The notes: generated by a model not told the origin, from the sequence alone. 64,000 nucleotides of DNA from Methanolobus sp. (GCA_029762595.1 JARVGJ010000008.1:1-64000); one strand, 5' to 3'. Positions 1 through 8,400 are shown, counted from the first letter of the stretch. Program-made: numbers and translations.

Positions 1-33
1 TTCATTAAGGGCAAAATCAGTTAAATCATCCAT
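1..33 (-). CDS. Possible N-terminal fragment of a transposase running off the left edge
   Basis: On the minus strand an ATG at 33 opens a frame that stays open to the window edge and reads MDDLTDFALNE. From memory this resembles the first residues of IS5-type transposases of Methanosarcina, which begin with a similar T-D-F-A-L motif. Only 11 residues are visible, so the assignment rests on a short match and on the neighbouring mobile-element traces. It could equally be a chance frame. Confidence 0.3.
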   Translation of the reverse strand, partial: MDDLTDFALNE

Positions 34-175
34 GATACTTAATTTATTTGCCTATTATTTATATTTTAGTGTAATGTAGTCCTAGTTTATCGAAATCCTC
101 TGAAAATACCAGAATCAGGACTCATGATAAAAATTGAAATTCAAATTGGAAAAAACCAATAAATAAATATAAATT

Positions 176-345
176 GGCTCTGTAGAAATCCTTTCTTTAT
201 TAATAAAGCACAGATGAGAATAAACAATATCTGTGTGCATCAGAGTGACCTGCTAAAGGGATGTTTAGCAGGCACTCAACTCTGTAAGAGGTGAGTGTAT
301 CTGTGGTTCACAAATTATTGATAATACCTTTTTTTCTACAGAGCC
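176..345 (+). mobile_element. MITE copy 1 (170 bp) with perfect 8-bp target duplication
   Basis: The element begins GGCTCTGTAGAAA and ends with the inverted TTTCTACAGAGCC. The 8 bases before it (168-175) and after it (346-353) are both TATAAATT, a perfect target-site duplication. Inside are three hairpins in series: CACAGAT/ATCTGTG, CCTGCTAAA/TTTAGCAGG and an imperfect CACTCAACTC/GAGGTGAGTG stem. There is also a palindromic CTTTATTAATAAAG near one end. It has no coding capacity. Two more copies lie at 3396 and 8940 in the opposite orientation. An 8-bp duplication and GGCTCTGT-type ends would suit mobilisation by an IS6-like or similar transposase, but that is inference. Confidence 0.85.
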
Positions 346-371
346 TATAAATTAGTAATTAAAATCACGGA

Positions 372-896
372 GTGGTAAATATAGCACTAACAATTTTATC
401 TGCAAGCACAATTATAGGAGATTCAGTAGAAAATCCACAAGGTGAGGATTTAGGGAATATAGAAGATATAATGATTGACCTTGATAGAGGAATAGTGGCA
501 TATACAGTAGTTTCCTTTGGAGGAGTCCTTGGAATTGCAGGTAAATACTTTGCAATACCATGGGAAGCATTAAGGAAAAAGCCAGGTGAGCATAAATTTA
601 TTGTAGATATTGATAAGAAAACATTGCTAAATGCTCCTGTATTTGACAAAAGTAAATGGCCTGGAAGTGAAGAAAAAGCTCACAGAGAACATCTCAATAT
701 GATATCTGAGCACTATGGTTATAGATCATACTGGGAAAGAATACGTGAAACTCCTGTTGAGAAAGAAAATCCCACACCAGGGACACGTATAGCAGTATTG
801 GCTGCAAGTGACATTGAAGGTAGATCCATAGAGAATCCACATGGTGAAGAATTAGGAAATATAATAAATATAATGATTGAAAGATATAATCATTAA
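372..896 (+). CDS. PRC-barrel domain protein with a truncated second repeat
   Basis: Residues 4-75 form a PRC-barrel domain of the type common in Methanosarcinales (SAS..GDSVENPQGEDLG, IEDIMIDLDRG, FGGVLGIAGKYFAIPWEAL). A charged linker follows. From about residue 137 the same pattern restarts (ASDIEGRSIENPHGEELGN) but ends at a premature TAA. PRC-barrels are small beta-barrels in photosynthetic reaction centre H subunit, RimM and many archaeal proteins of unknown role. The GTG start at 372 is canonical. However, GGAG at 369-372 is better placed for an ATA at 381, which is also where the family usually begins (M-A-x-x-L-S-A-S). The domain call is firm; function and start are not. Confidence 0.7.
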   Translation: MVNIALTILSASTIIGDSVENPQGEDLGNIEDIMIDLDRGIVAYTVVSFGGVLGIAGKYFAIPWEALRKKPGEHKFIVDIDKKTLLNAPVFDKSKWPGSEEKAHREHLNMISEHYGYRSYWERIRETPVEKENPTPGTRIAVLAASDIEGRSIENPHGEELGNIINIMIERYNH

Positions 897-1072
897 CCTT
901 GATGGAGAAATGGTGGCATATATCAGACGTTTATTGTAGATATTGATAAGGAAATACTGAAAAATGTCCTGGATTTGACAAAGATAACTGGCCAGTAAGT
1001 GAAGAAAAAGTTCACATAGAACATATAAATAGGATATCTGAGCACTATGGTTATAAACCATAGTGGGAGAAG
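783..1072 (+). pseudogene. Decayed second PRC-barrel copy
   Basis: Bases 783-1072 repeat the sequence of the first PRC-barrel unit but are broken. Near 880 a short insertion that partly duplicates the local sequence shifts the frame and brings in the stop at 896. After 925 the stretch for the core of the barrel (GIAGKYFAIPWEAL in copy 1) is deleted. From 930 the DNA again matches copy 1 (FIVDIDK, then EEKVH..EH, then ISEHYGY) but in changing frames. This is a tandem duplication in decay, not a working two-domain protein. Confidence 0.75.
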
Positions 1073-1090
1073 CTATAATCTCCCAAAAAA

Positions 1091-1122
1091 TAAAATAAAG
1101 GTAACCCAGTAACCTTATTTTA
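1091..1122 (+). terminator. Hairpin terminator candidate after the PRC remnant
   Basis: Two arms, 1091-1105 and 1109-1122, are reverse complements apart from one bulged base, around a 3-nt loop. The 3' arm is T-rich. It lies just downstream of the PRC-barrel remnant and may end its transcript. Confidence 0.4.
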
Positions 1123-1335
1123 TAGTTAATAACTCAACTTTTAGAACATATTATCCAGAAACTCAATTAAAGCAGGTCCACTTGCTTATAACTGACCTTT
1201 GAGTTGTTGAGTTTATCCAAATAGTTCCTTATCAACACTGCCATTTGAATCTCCCACCATATGCTTTATACCATATACTTTATCAGAGATTCCTGAACAT
1301 CCTCTTTTACAGACCCGAAGGACTCTAAATAGCAA
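1123..1335. other. Non-coding or decayed stretch
   Basis: No convincing gene. On the minus strand a 25-codon open stretch (about 1166-1240) reads MAVLIRNYLDKLNNSKVSY, which looks protein-like but is too short to place. It may be debris of a lost gene. Confidence 0.3.
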
Positions 1336-1668
1336 TCAGTGAGTATAATCGATTAATTGTATTGAAGCACCATTGTTCTTTTCAATTGCTGTGATCATCT
1401 GTTCAGAATGCGGGCATGCAAAGCCAGTAGGATTTCCTCGTGTTATACATGAAGCAAGAACTATTGTGTCAGCTCCGCGCCTGACCATTTCAGCAGCCCT
1501 CTGAACCGCTTTTTTGCCGGGACAACCGCCACATGAAACAACACCGATCACTTCAATTTCATCCTCAACATCCTCGAATGCAAATTTTTTTTCCTTCATT
1601 ACTTTAAAATCTGTTGTTGCAGGACATATGTCCTCTGTTTGCATACATCTTATCAGTCCTACTTTCAT
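1336..1668 (-). CDS. CGGC domain-containing protein
   Basis: This 110-residue protein is a full-length member of the CGGC family of putative metal-binding proteins found in archaea and anaerobic bacteria. The name motif SCGGCPGKKA is at residues 45-54. Other cysteines are at 8, 15, 74 and 85, with LASCI and the ending IDYTH also typical of the family. The substrate is unknown; binding of a metal or Fe-S centre is inferred from the cysteines. Its ATG overlaps the stop of a small upstream frame (TAATG), suggesting translational coupling. It is the first gene downstream of the methionine-rich/ArsR operon, on the same strand but about 340 bases away. Confidence 0.85.
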   Translation of the reverse strand: MKVGLIRCMQTEDICPATTDFKVMKEKKFAFEDVEDEIEVIGVVSCGGCPGKKAVQRAAEMVRRGADTIVLASCITRGNPTGFACPHSEQMITAIEKNNGASIQLIDYTH

Positions 1669-1778
1669 TACTCTGCCTCCCTGATATCTCCAAATATGCT
1701 TTCTGCAGGCAGAACTGAAATATCCTTCATACTCAGTTCTTTATCCCTGAACTTACAAACACCACCTACGTGATACAT
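1668..1778 (-). CDS. Small 36-codon frame coupled to the CGGC gene; possible remnant
   Basis: A frame from ATG at 1778 ends in TAA overlapping the ATG of the CGGC gene. Its product begins MYHVGGVCKFRDKE and ends FGDIREAE, with a composition like a real protein C-terminus. A GGAG sits about 23 nt upstream, too far for an ordinary start, so this may be the tail of a truncated gene rather than a complete small protein. I do not recognise the family. Confidence 0.3.
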   Translation of the reverse strand: MYHVGGVCKFRDKELSMKDISVLPAESIFGDIREAE

Positions 1779-2008
1779 GCAAATGCAAAGCAGATATTAG
1801 TTCTCCTTCAATAAAGAATTGCCTATTCAAATCGAATATTCAGCATCTTCCACAAAAACCGATGTTGAGTTATTCATTATATCCTCTTCACATGATCTTA
1901 CAGAAAGATGGACACTGTACCATATATAATGCTCCTGGAAGATGCAGGGAAAAACTTTCCCATCACATCATCTGTTTTCGATAGCAAAAAGAGGATCTAT
2001 AAGGGTCA
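1779..2008. other. Intergenic stretch with possible gene debris
   Basis: No complete gene. On the plus strand, about 1811-1927, an open stretch without a start codon reads DVELFIISSSHDLTERW before a TAA, which looks like the C-terminal end of a former protein. Together with the adjacent short frame this suggests past gene loss between the CGGC gene and the methionine-rich operon. Confidence 0.3.
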
Positions 2009-2470
2009 TTATCTTACTTTTTCCATGACACTGGAAACAAAAGCTGTCCTCTCATCTTCAGACATGCCTTGAGAACCTTTTTCCACAAGTACCTCCACCA
2101 TTTTCAGGACGAACTCTGTTCTTTCTTCTGCGGGAACGTTGGGAAGCATGATATTCAGGCAATTGGGCATCATTTCCATCATCATATTGGGCATCATTGA
2201 CATGCCTGCGCCTTCATTGGCTTGCATCATCTTTGACATCATTCCCTCTTCTCCCATCATCATCTTTGGCATCATTTCCATCATATTGACCCCCTCCATC
2301 ATTTTAGGCATCATATTTTCCATCATATTTTCTTTATCTTCTTTTGTCATGTCTGCAAAAAAATTCCCCATCATTTTATCCATCATCTCTTCTTTTTCTT
2401 CTTTGCTCATTCTTCCCATCATGAATTCCATCATTTTTTCCATCATGTTCATTTGCTCCCCCTCAGACAT
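2009..2470 (-). CDS. Methionine-rich small protein, last gene of an ArsR operon
   Basis: Of 153 residues, 43 are methionine, mostly as MM pairs spaced by acidic or lysine residues (EKMMEFMMGRM, DKMMGNFF, MPKMMMGEEGMM). There is one cysteine, near residue 104, and no histidine or tryptophan. The last 45 residues are ordinary (VPAEERTEFVLKMVEVL) and look helical. There is no signal peptide or membrane segment. Known Met-motif proteins bind Cu(I) or Ag(I) by thioether sulfur, so soft-metal binding or an oxidation sink is possible; that is inference. It lies 41 bases after a second Met-rich gene and downstream of an ArsR repressor on the same strand. I recognise no characterised family. Confidence 0.75.
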   Translation of the reverse strand: MSEGEQMNMMEKMMEFMMGRMSKEEKEEMMDKMMGNFFADMTKEDKENMMENMMPKMMEGVNMMEMMPKMMMGEEGMMSKMMQANEGAGMSMMPNMMMEMMPNCLNIMLPNVPAEERTEFVLKMVEVLVEKGSQGMSEDERTAFVSSVMEKVR

Positions 2471-2511
2471 ATTTACTGTTTGCCGATATACTGTTTTAAA
2501 ATATTCAAAAA

Positions 2512-2826
2512 TTACAGATTCCCTGAACTTCTTCCTTTACTACCCGATCTTGAAATCAGGAAATTTACACTTTCTTCAGATAGATTTAGTTTTTGTGCAA
2601 TCTCTTTGGTATCATTCGTTTCTTTCCTGATTTCGACCAGATCTTCATTGACCTGATCAAGCCATTCTTCAAACAGCTTTTTCAATTCAGGTGTTCCGTA
2701 TGTTGCCATATCCGAATCATCTTTTGCAAACCCCATCATATTTTGCTGTATCTGCATGCATTTCTTCATCATCGCTGGCATCATATCGGATGCCATCATT
2801 TCCATTGGTGTCCCCTTATTTTTCAT
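2512..2826 (-). CDS. Small protein with Met-rich N-terminus and helix-turn-helix-like C-terminus
   Basis: The first 40 of 104 residues carry 11 methionines (MEMMASDMMPAMMKKCMQ) and one cysteine. The middle is a charged helical stretch (LKKLFEEWLDQVNEDLVEI). Residues about 72-95 (DTKEIAQKLNLSEESVNFLI) resemble a short helix-turn-helix. It starts 28 bases after the arsR-like gene and precedes the longer Met-rich protein, so the three genes probably form one transcript. The role is unknown; a metal-responsive partner or adaptor is a guess based on context. Confidence 0.7.
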   Translation of the reverse strand: MKNKGTPMEMMASDMMPAMMKKCMQIQQNMMGFAKDDSDMATYGTPELKKLFEEWLDQVNEDLVEIRKETNDTKEIAQKLNLSEESVNFLISRSGSKGRSSGNL

Positions 2827-2854
2827 TTTAGTTCCTCCCTTTGAATGAATTCAT

Positions 2855-3244
2855 CTACTTTTGAACAAAGCAAACTGGAAAATGTTTGAAAAAACTATTC
2901 TCATCTTCAAATGGAATATCCTCAGATAACTGTGTTATTTCCTCACCCAGAATTTTAGTACCGTTAATCATTTCGATGATCTTTGGTGTTACAAGAGCAT
3001 GATAAACAAACGCCTTTTTTCTGCAAGAAACCACCAACCCTGCATTTTTCAATATTTTAAGGTGATGTGACACCAGAGGCTGTGATATATCAAGCTGTGC
3101 AGCAATTTCATTGACTGGTTTTGCACCGTTTACCAATACTTGTAATATTGCTAATCTGTTCTCATCTGATAGCACTTTAAAGACCGATGCATGTTTTCTG
3201 AAACTTCTAACCTTGGTTTTTTCTGCACTTATCTTTATCACCAA
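2855..3244 (-). CDS. ArsR-family winged-helix repressor
   Basis: This 129-residue protein has the ArsR/SmtB fold throughout: SVFKVLSDENRLAILQVLV (20-38), the recognition region DISQPLVSHHLKILKNAGLV (52-71) and the beta-wing (CRKKAFVYHAL, 74-84). Cysteines at 74 and 125 are the only ones. The classic alpha-3 ELCVCDL metal site is replaced by KPVNEIAAQL, so the inducer cannot be read from known sites. It is the first gene of a three-gene operon with two methionine-rich proteins. A 20-bp palindrome overlapping its TATA-like box points to autoregulation. Confidence 0.88.
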   Translation of the reverse strand: MVIKISAEKTKVRSFRKHASVFKVLSDENRLAILQVLVNGAKPVNEIAAQLDISQPLVSHHLKILKNAGLVVSCRKKAFVYHALVTPKIIEMINGTKILGEEITQLSEDIPFEDENSFFKHFPVCFVQK

Positions 3245-3245
3245 T

Positions 3246-3298
3246 ATATGCTTAGGTATTAACCATATAAATGCTTGTTTATATCTACATATGTTTAG
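3246..3298 (-). promoter_or_regulatory. Promoter and probable operator of the ArsR/Met-rich operon
   Basis: A perfect palindrome, ATATAAA-TGCTTG-TTTATAT, lies at 3265-3284, 21 bases upstream of the ArsR start at 3244. Read on the minus strand its left arm overlaps TTTATATGG, a good archaeal TATA box, so a bound repressor would block TBP. A direct repeat ATATGYTTAG flanks it at 3246-3255 and 3289-3298. Three ATGYTT boxes are thus spaced by 23 and 20 bp. ArsR/SmtB operators are typically AT-rich inverted repeats of this size. Confidence 0.6.
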
Positions 3299-3395
3299 AT
3301 GATAGCTTTGCCAGAAGAAAGGCCCGAAGGCAATACAACATCAAACTATTTCTTCAAATGTGTTGAATTATATATATGTGCATATTTATAAAAAC

Positions 3396-3568
3396 GGCTC
3401 TGCAGAAAATATATTATCAATAATTTGTATCAATAATTGTGAACCACAGATACACTCACCTCTTACAGAGTTGAGTGCCTGCTAAAAATCCGTTTAGCAG
3501 GTCACGCTGATGCACGCAGATATTTTTCATCTGCGGTTTATTAATAAAGAAAGGATTTCAACAGAGCC
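3396..3568 (-). mobile_element. MITE copy 2 (173 bp), inverted relative to copy 1
   Basis: The element runs from GGCTCTGCAGAAA to TTTCAACAGAGCC and matches the reverse complement of the 176-345 element along its length. It contains the same CACTCACCTC/GAGTTGAGTG and CCTGCTAAA/TTTAGCAGG hairpins and the TTTATTAATAAAG palindrome. The 8 bases on either side (ATAAAAAC and TGATCTAT) do not match, so the insertion is old or its flank has been rearranged. Copies 1 and 2 bracket the PRC, CGGC and Met-rich genes. The rest of the gap between genes (3299-3395 and 3569-3738) holds only a 12-bp tandem repeat, ACATCTCACTAT, at 3663-3686. Confidence 0.8.
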
Positions 3569-3738
3569 TGATCTATTTAGATATATAACGGCGTTAACTA
3601 TAGCAGAGGTGTGCATCCTTTTACAAAAAGCGCCCACTTCCCCCCAACACAGTCAAAAACACACATCTCACTATACATCTCACTATAATTCATTCCCGCA
3701 ACTACCGGACAGATAAAAGCTTAAGCAATCGGATGCAA

Positions 3739-4371
3739 TCATTTTCCACATCCTTTTTCCATGATCTTAAGCACCTCAGAATCGGAAACATCGTACCAGT
3801 TCATATAGACCTGGGCAACTGCCCTGAAATTTGCAGGGGTTTCCAGCACCACGATCTCATCGGCCATGTCACCTATGTCCCTGGCAACCTCCCTGCCAGC
3901 CACCGGTACAGCAACCACTATCCTTGCAGCACCCTTGCTCCTGCACAGCATTATCGATGCCCGCATTGTGGAACCCATGGCAAGGCCGTCATCTACAAGT
4001 ATGACCGTGCGGCCGGCGATCTCGGGCAATGGTCTGCCTGCCCTGAGGACCTCTATCCTTCTTCGGACCTCCGCTGTCTGCTCACTTACTATCCGGTCTA
4101 TCTGCTCCTGTGACAGCCACATTGCTGCTTCCTTGAAAATAAACACGCTGCCATCCTCAGCAACTGCCCCGAATCCCGCCTCATGGTTGTCGGGAAATGG
4201 CAGCTTCCTTGTCACCAGGAGTGAAAAAGGAACCTGAAGATATTCTGCAACCTTGCATCCCACTTCCACACCGCCCCTGGGTATGGCCAGCACCAGTACA
4301 GCCCTGCCTTTGTACTTTAGCAGCTCACGGGCAAGTCTTTCACCTGCATCACTTCTGTCCCTGAAAAGCAT
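3739..4371 (-). CDS. Phosphoribosyltransferase family protein
   Basis: This 210-residue type I PRTase-fold protein carries the PRPP-binding loop VILVDDGLAMGSTM at residues 123-136. The N-terminus has AIPRGGVEVGCKVAEYL (29-45), typical of the free-standing PRTases of the COG1926 group. The substrate base is not evident; members are often annotated only as putative phosphoribosyltransferases. It stands alone, divergently placed from the MoxR gene, with AT-rich DNA on both sides. Confidence 0.85.
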   Translation of the reverse strand: MLFRDRSDAGERLARELLKYKGRAVLVLAIPRGGVEVGCKVAEYLQVPFSLLVTRKLPFPDNHEAGFGAVAEDGSVFIFKEAAMWLSQEQIDRIVSEQTAEVRRRIEVLRAGRPLPEIAGRTVILVDDGLAMGSTMRASIMLCRSKGAARIVVAVPVAGREVARDIGDMADEIVVLETPANFRAVAQVYMNWYDVSDSEVLKIMEKGCGK

Positions 4372-4486
4372 AATGTCACTCCCCGATCAATGATATTTCA
4401 TCGCTCACTGAAATAGTTTTACGCTAAAGATATAATTAAAGAGATAGAGAGATTGATAGAGAGATAGCCTTTCTCCTGCACAGCAC

Positions 4487-4532
4487 ATTTAAACCAGAAA
4501 AGGCTAGATACTAGCATAAAAGGAGGATTGCT
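4487..4532 (+). promoter_or_regulatory. TATA-like box and Shine-Dalgarno of the MoxR/VWA pair
   Basis: ATTTAAA at 4487-4493 is a plausible archaeal TATA element. A strong AGGAGG at 4521-4526 lies 6 bases before the ATG at 4533. Further upstream, 4436-4467 is built of repeated GATAGAGA units. Confidence 0.5.
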
Positions 4533-5363
4533 ATGGCAACGAAATGTGCTTTATCCCAGGAGCTGCCGGTTGATGAGTACCTTATAAAGGAAGAACCTTA
4601 CTACGTACCCGTGGGCAACGAGGTGGAAATATTCATAGCCGCTTACAGGAACATGCTGCCTGTAAATCTGAAAGGTCCCACTGGTTGTGGAAAAACACGG
4701 TTCATGGAGTACATGGCATATAAATTACAACGTCCGTTGATAACCATCGCCTGCCATGAGGACCTTACCGCCACAGACCTTGTGGGGCGTTTTCTCATTA
4801 AAGGTGAAAGTGTGGAGTGGAGTGACGGGCCTCTCACAAAAGCCGTGAAATGCGGGGCTATCTGCTATCTCGATGAAGTGGTGGAGGCCAGGAAGGACAC
4901 CATAGTTGTCATCCATCCGCTGACCGATGACAGGCGCATAATCCCCATTGACAAGCTGGGAGTTATCGTCAAGGCTCCCCCGGAGTTCATGCTGGCAGTC
5001 TCCTACAACCCAGGGTACCAGAGCATTGTCAAGGACATGAAACAGAGCACAAGACAGCGTTTTGTTGCCATTGACTTTGACTATCCGCCGGCAAATCTTG
5101 AAAAGCAGATAGTGTCCCATGAAAGCCGTATAGATGAGGATACCGCAGGCCTGCTTGTGCAGATCGGGCAGAGTATCAGGAACTTCAAGCACCATGGCCT
5201 TGAAGAAGGGGTCAGCACACGCCTGTTGATATATGCAGGCAAGCTCATTCGCGAAGGCATAGAGGCAAAAGAGGCCTGCAGGATAGCCATGGCAAAACCC
5301 ATAACTGACAACCAGGACCTGCAGAAGAGCATTGATGAGATAATCGCCGCCATAATGGAGTGA
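4533..5363 (+). CDS. MoxR-type AAA+ ATPase (NorQ/CbbQ-like)
   Basis: This 276-residue protein has Walker A GPTGCGKT at 48-55 and Walker B AICYLDEV at 109-116. The body is the compact MoxR/NorQ/CbbQ AAA+ domain with its RQRF sensor region ([14 protein letters not shown]). Such ATPases act as chaperones with a VWA-domain partner to remodel or metallate target enzymes. The partner follows directly downstream in the same reading frame. The target of the pair is not evident here; none of the classical targets (Nor, RubisCO) is next to it. Confidence 0.9.
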   Translation: MATKCALSQELPVDEYLIKEEPYYVPVGNEVEIFIAAYRNMLPVNLKGPTGCGKTRFMEYMAYKLQRPLITIACHEDLTATDLVGRFLIKGESVEWSDGPLTKAVKCGAICYLDEVVEARKDTIVVIHPLTDDRRIIPIDKLGVIVKAPPEFMLAVSYNPGYQSIVKDMKQSTRQRFVAIDFDYPPANLEKQIVSHESRIDEDTAGLLVQIGQSIRNFKHHGLEEGVSTRLLIYAGKLIREGIEAKEACRIAMAKPITDNQDLQKSIDEIIAAIME

Positions 5364-5480
5364 ATCAACACGCAGGCAGACAAGCAAAGCAAAAAGGATG
5401 CTGCCGCGGAAAAGACCATCGGGCTTATATCCTCCCGTTTTCCGGGACTGGACAGTTATGTCAGCAAAAAGGATATAGCT

Positions 5481-8400
5481 TTGATGGCGGCAGGGTTTGA
5501 AGAGCTAAGTGAGCAAGAACAGGAGGAAGTGCTTCGTGCAGGGAAAGGAGCACTTAAGCGCGGCACCCGGGTACTCATAGCCTACCTCCGGGCTGCCCCA
5601 AAGGTCTGCAAAGCCATTGGAAAAGAGGACTTTGCCAGCTGGCTTGCCCTTGCAAGAAGAATATCAAAGCTTAGTGTCTCATGCTGTGAAGGTTTCTTTG
5701 AATCATCGCTCCCGATAATTAAAAAAGGAGGGCTTGCACTCCTTGGGTACTGGACAGACACAGGCATAGCCCTCTCAGAGCATAGCAAATGGGTTTCAAT
5801 AGCCTACTTCAGACACACAGGCAAAGTGATAGTATCCACCGGCCCTGAAAGATTTAAAGGAATTGCTGCAAGGGGAACAGAACTTACAGACATCAATACA
5901 AAAGTATCAGAAGCATATTTTGAACATCTTATCCATTTCCACACCCTTCTGACACCGCAGAATTTTAATCTATTCTGCAATATCGCTCAAAGTCTGAGCA
6001 AAGAGCACTGGCTCATTTCCATAGAATTCATAAGCCTTGCAGGTAAGACACTTAGATCCATCCCTGAAAAAAGAAGAGCAGAGATGCTCCAGGCAATGTA
6101 CAGCCTCCTGGACCTGGGGGAAGGGCCTTCAATGGCATTGTACAGGAACGCAGGAGCTATCATTGGACACGCCGATGAGCAAAGCTTTGCAGCACTCATG
6201 CGTTTTGCAACCGATCTTGCAAGGCATGACAGGAAAAGTTCGATGCATTTACTGAACAGCATTGCACAGTACATGGATAAACTTGAGCTAAGTGAGGCAG
6301 AACAATGGAAGAACAAAGCCCTGGACTCATTACAGGACAACAGGGAAGCACTGCGGACCTTCATTCAGACAAGCCTCATACTGGGAAAGAACACCGGGGA
6401 TACGGACAGGAAAAGCCGGTCTGCTATCATAGAAAGAGGCATCATGCTGGCAGAGATCGAGCCAAAGTGCCTTGAAAACTATTTCAGCAATGCAGCGCTG
6501 GCCTATAAACTTTTCACTGCAGACATTTACGAGGAATGGGTCGGCACAGGAGAAGGTATTGCCATGCAGGACCCAGGGCTTGCAGCGGCCTACTATGAGA
6601 GATCGCTCCTGGCCATGAGGGATATATCACCACAGCATCATGAACAGATATTCAGGACCGCAAATGTGCTCCTTGGAAAGGATGCGACCCTTACCAGCCT
6701 GTTCTTCGGGAACCTGGGATCCTTCATCCGCCAGGCGAAAATAGAAAATGCCACCCGATGGGCAGAGATCGGGATAAGGCTCCATGAAATGGACAGGAGA
6801 CTTGCTGGAGATTATTTTACACACTCTGTGCAGCTGCTGGGAAAACTGGACGTGGATGAGCTTGAACAGTGGGCACTTAAAGGCCTGGAACTAAGTAAAA
6901 ACAAACCAAGCAAAAGCAAAGGATCTTCAGGCGGACCTCCAGGGGAGTCATCAGGCGGATCTGCAGGAGAGGCTTATTTCAGTCTTGTATCAAAGACATC
7001 AACTGATCTTGCAGAGGAACTCAGCGGCTCCTTAGAACTCAAAAAAGTGACTAACGTGCTCAGATACTATGCACTGGGCCTCTGCGGCACAAATTTTGTC
7101 ATACGCTCCATGACATCACTGCCGCTTCTTGAGGACACACACGGGGTCAATCCCATTATCGCAGGCAATACCATATATCTTGCCCCAAAGATGAGACTAT
7201 ACCAGAGCATTGAGGATAATTTCAGGATATACAAGTTAAGCGTGATGCATGAAGTAGGACATGTCAGGTTCAGTTCACTTGATATAGAACCTGTTAAGGC
7301 TGGCACACTTGTGGACAGGATCAGCAGGGAGTACAACGCAGCGGACCATCAACGGAACACAGACCCGCATGATCCGGAAATTGATATTGATATGGACATC
7401 GCAGATATACTCTCACTTTTTCCAAATCAGATACTTGCTGCAACTATATTTGGAATCCTTGAGGATGCACGGGTGGAGTATATGATAATGGAGCATTACA
7501 GGGGAGTACGTTACGACCTTGAAGAGATAAGGCATCGAATGCTCCTGTCAAGGCCAGGACCTTCCGCAGGTCTTGAGGAATTCATGGAAGCGTTACTGTG
7601 GGCATCTACAGGGCATAAAGTGCAATTCGATACTGATGAGCTTACCAGGAAGGTCCTGGAAGATGTGCGCAAGATCCTGGAAGAGAATATATTCATCAAG
7701 GATTCCACAACTACATCCTGCCTTGAAGGGACCTTTGAGATATATTCCAAAATGGAAGAACACTTTGGCCCTCTTGGGCAGATAGAATATCAGATGCTGA
7801 GAAACATAGCCTACCGTGGCATGGATATCGGTGCATCGGGAAGCAAAGACCCTGTCATGACCAGGCCCTCCGAGGACATCATAAGGAATTTCATGCCTGA
7901 GACAGAAGCCGACCTCACAGCACAGGAGGAAAGGCCAAAGGAGCAGGCTACCAATAAACCCACACAAGCCCTGAACAAGAACTGGAGCTTGCTTGGGACT
8001 TACAGATACGATGAGTGGGACAGTTCCATTAATGACTACAGGACAGAATGGAGCACTATCAATGAAATAGAACCTTCCGGTGGTTCCACATCCTACTACA
8101 ACAAAGCCATGGAGCGCTACAGCAATGAGATCGCACTCCTGAAACATACATTCAGCATGATGAGACCAGAGGCGTTCCACCGCCTGAAAGAGCAGAAGGA
8201 TGGTACAGAGATAGATATTGATGCCTTCACAGAATCACTTATCGCAAAGAGGTGCGGTATCAATCCCGATGAGAGGCTGTACATAAGGTGGGACAAGCAC
8301 GAAAGGGATGTGGCAACCCTCTTCCTGATAGATGTCAGCGCCTCAACACGGAAGATACTGGGTAATGATGGAAGGAGTATCCTGGAAGTCGAAAAGGATG

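Noticed and set aside
2139-2630. Plus-strand 163-codon frame, extremely isoleucine-rich
   Set aside because: It is the reverse complement of the Met-rich gene: ATG codons read backwards give CAT, and the neighbouring frames give ATC/ATT-rich sequence. It has no Shine-Dalgarno and no domain.
176-3568. Composite transposon made of MITE copies 1 and 2
   Set aside because: Copy 1 has its own perfect 8-bp duplication, and the outer flank of copy 2 does not match that of copy 1, so the pair did not move as one unit.
5361-5363. Selenocysteine read-through at the MoxR TGA
   Set aside because: Methanosarcinales are not known to use selenocysteine, and no SECIS-like structure is evident. A separate start for the VWA gene is simpler.
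5360-5490. GTG at 5360 as the start of the VWA gene
   Set aside because: It is in a different frame from the VWA gene and its translation is Cys/Gln-rich and unlike any coding sequence nearby.
7593-8180. Long minus-strand frame inside the VWA gene
   Set aside because: Antisense of a well-supported large gene, with no recognisable domain and no ribosome binding site.
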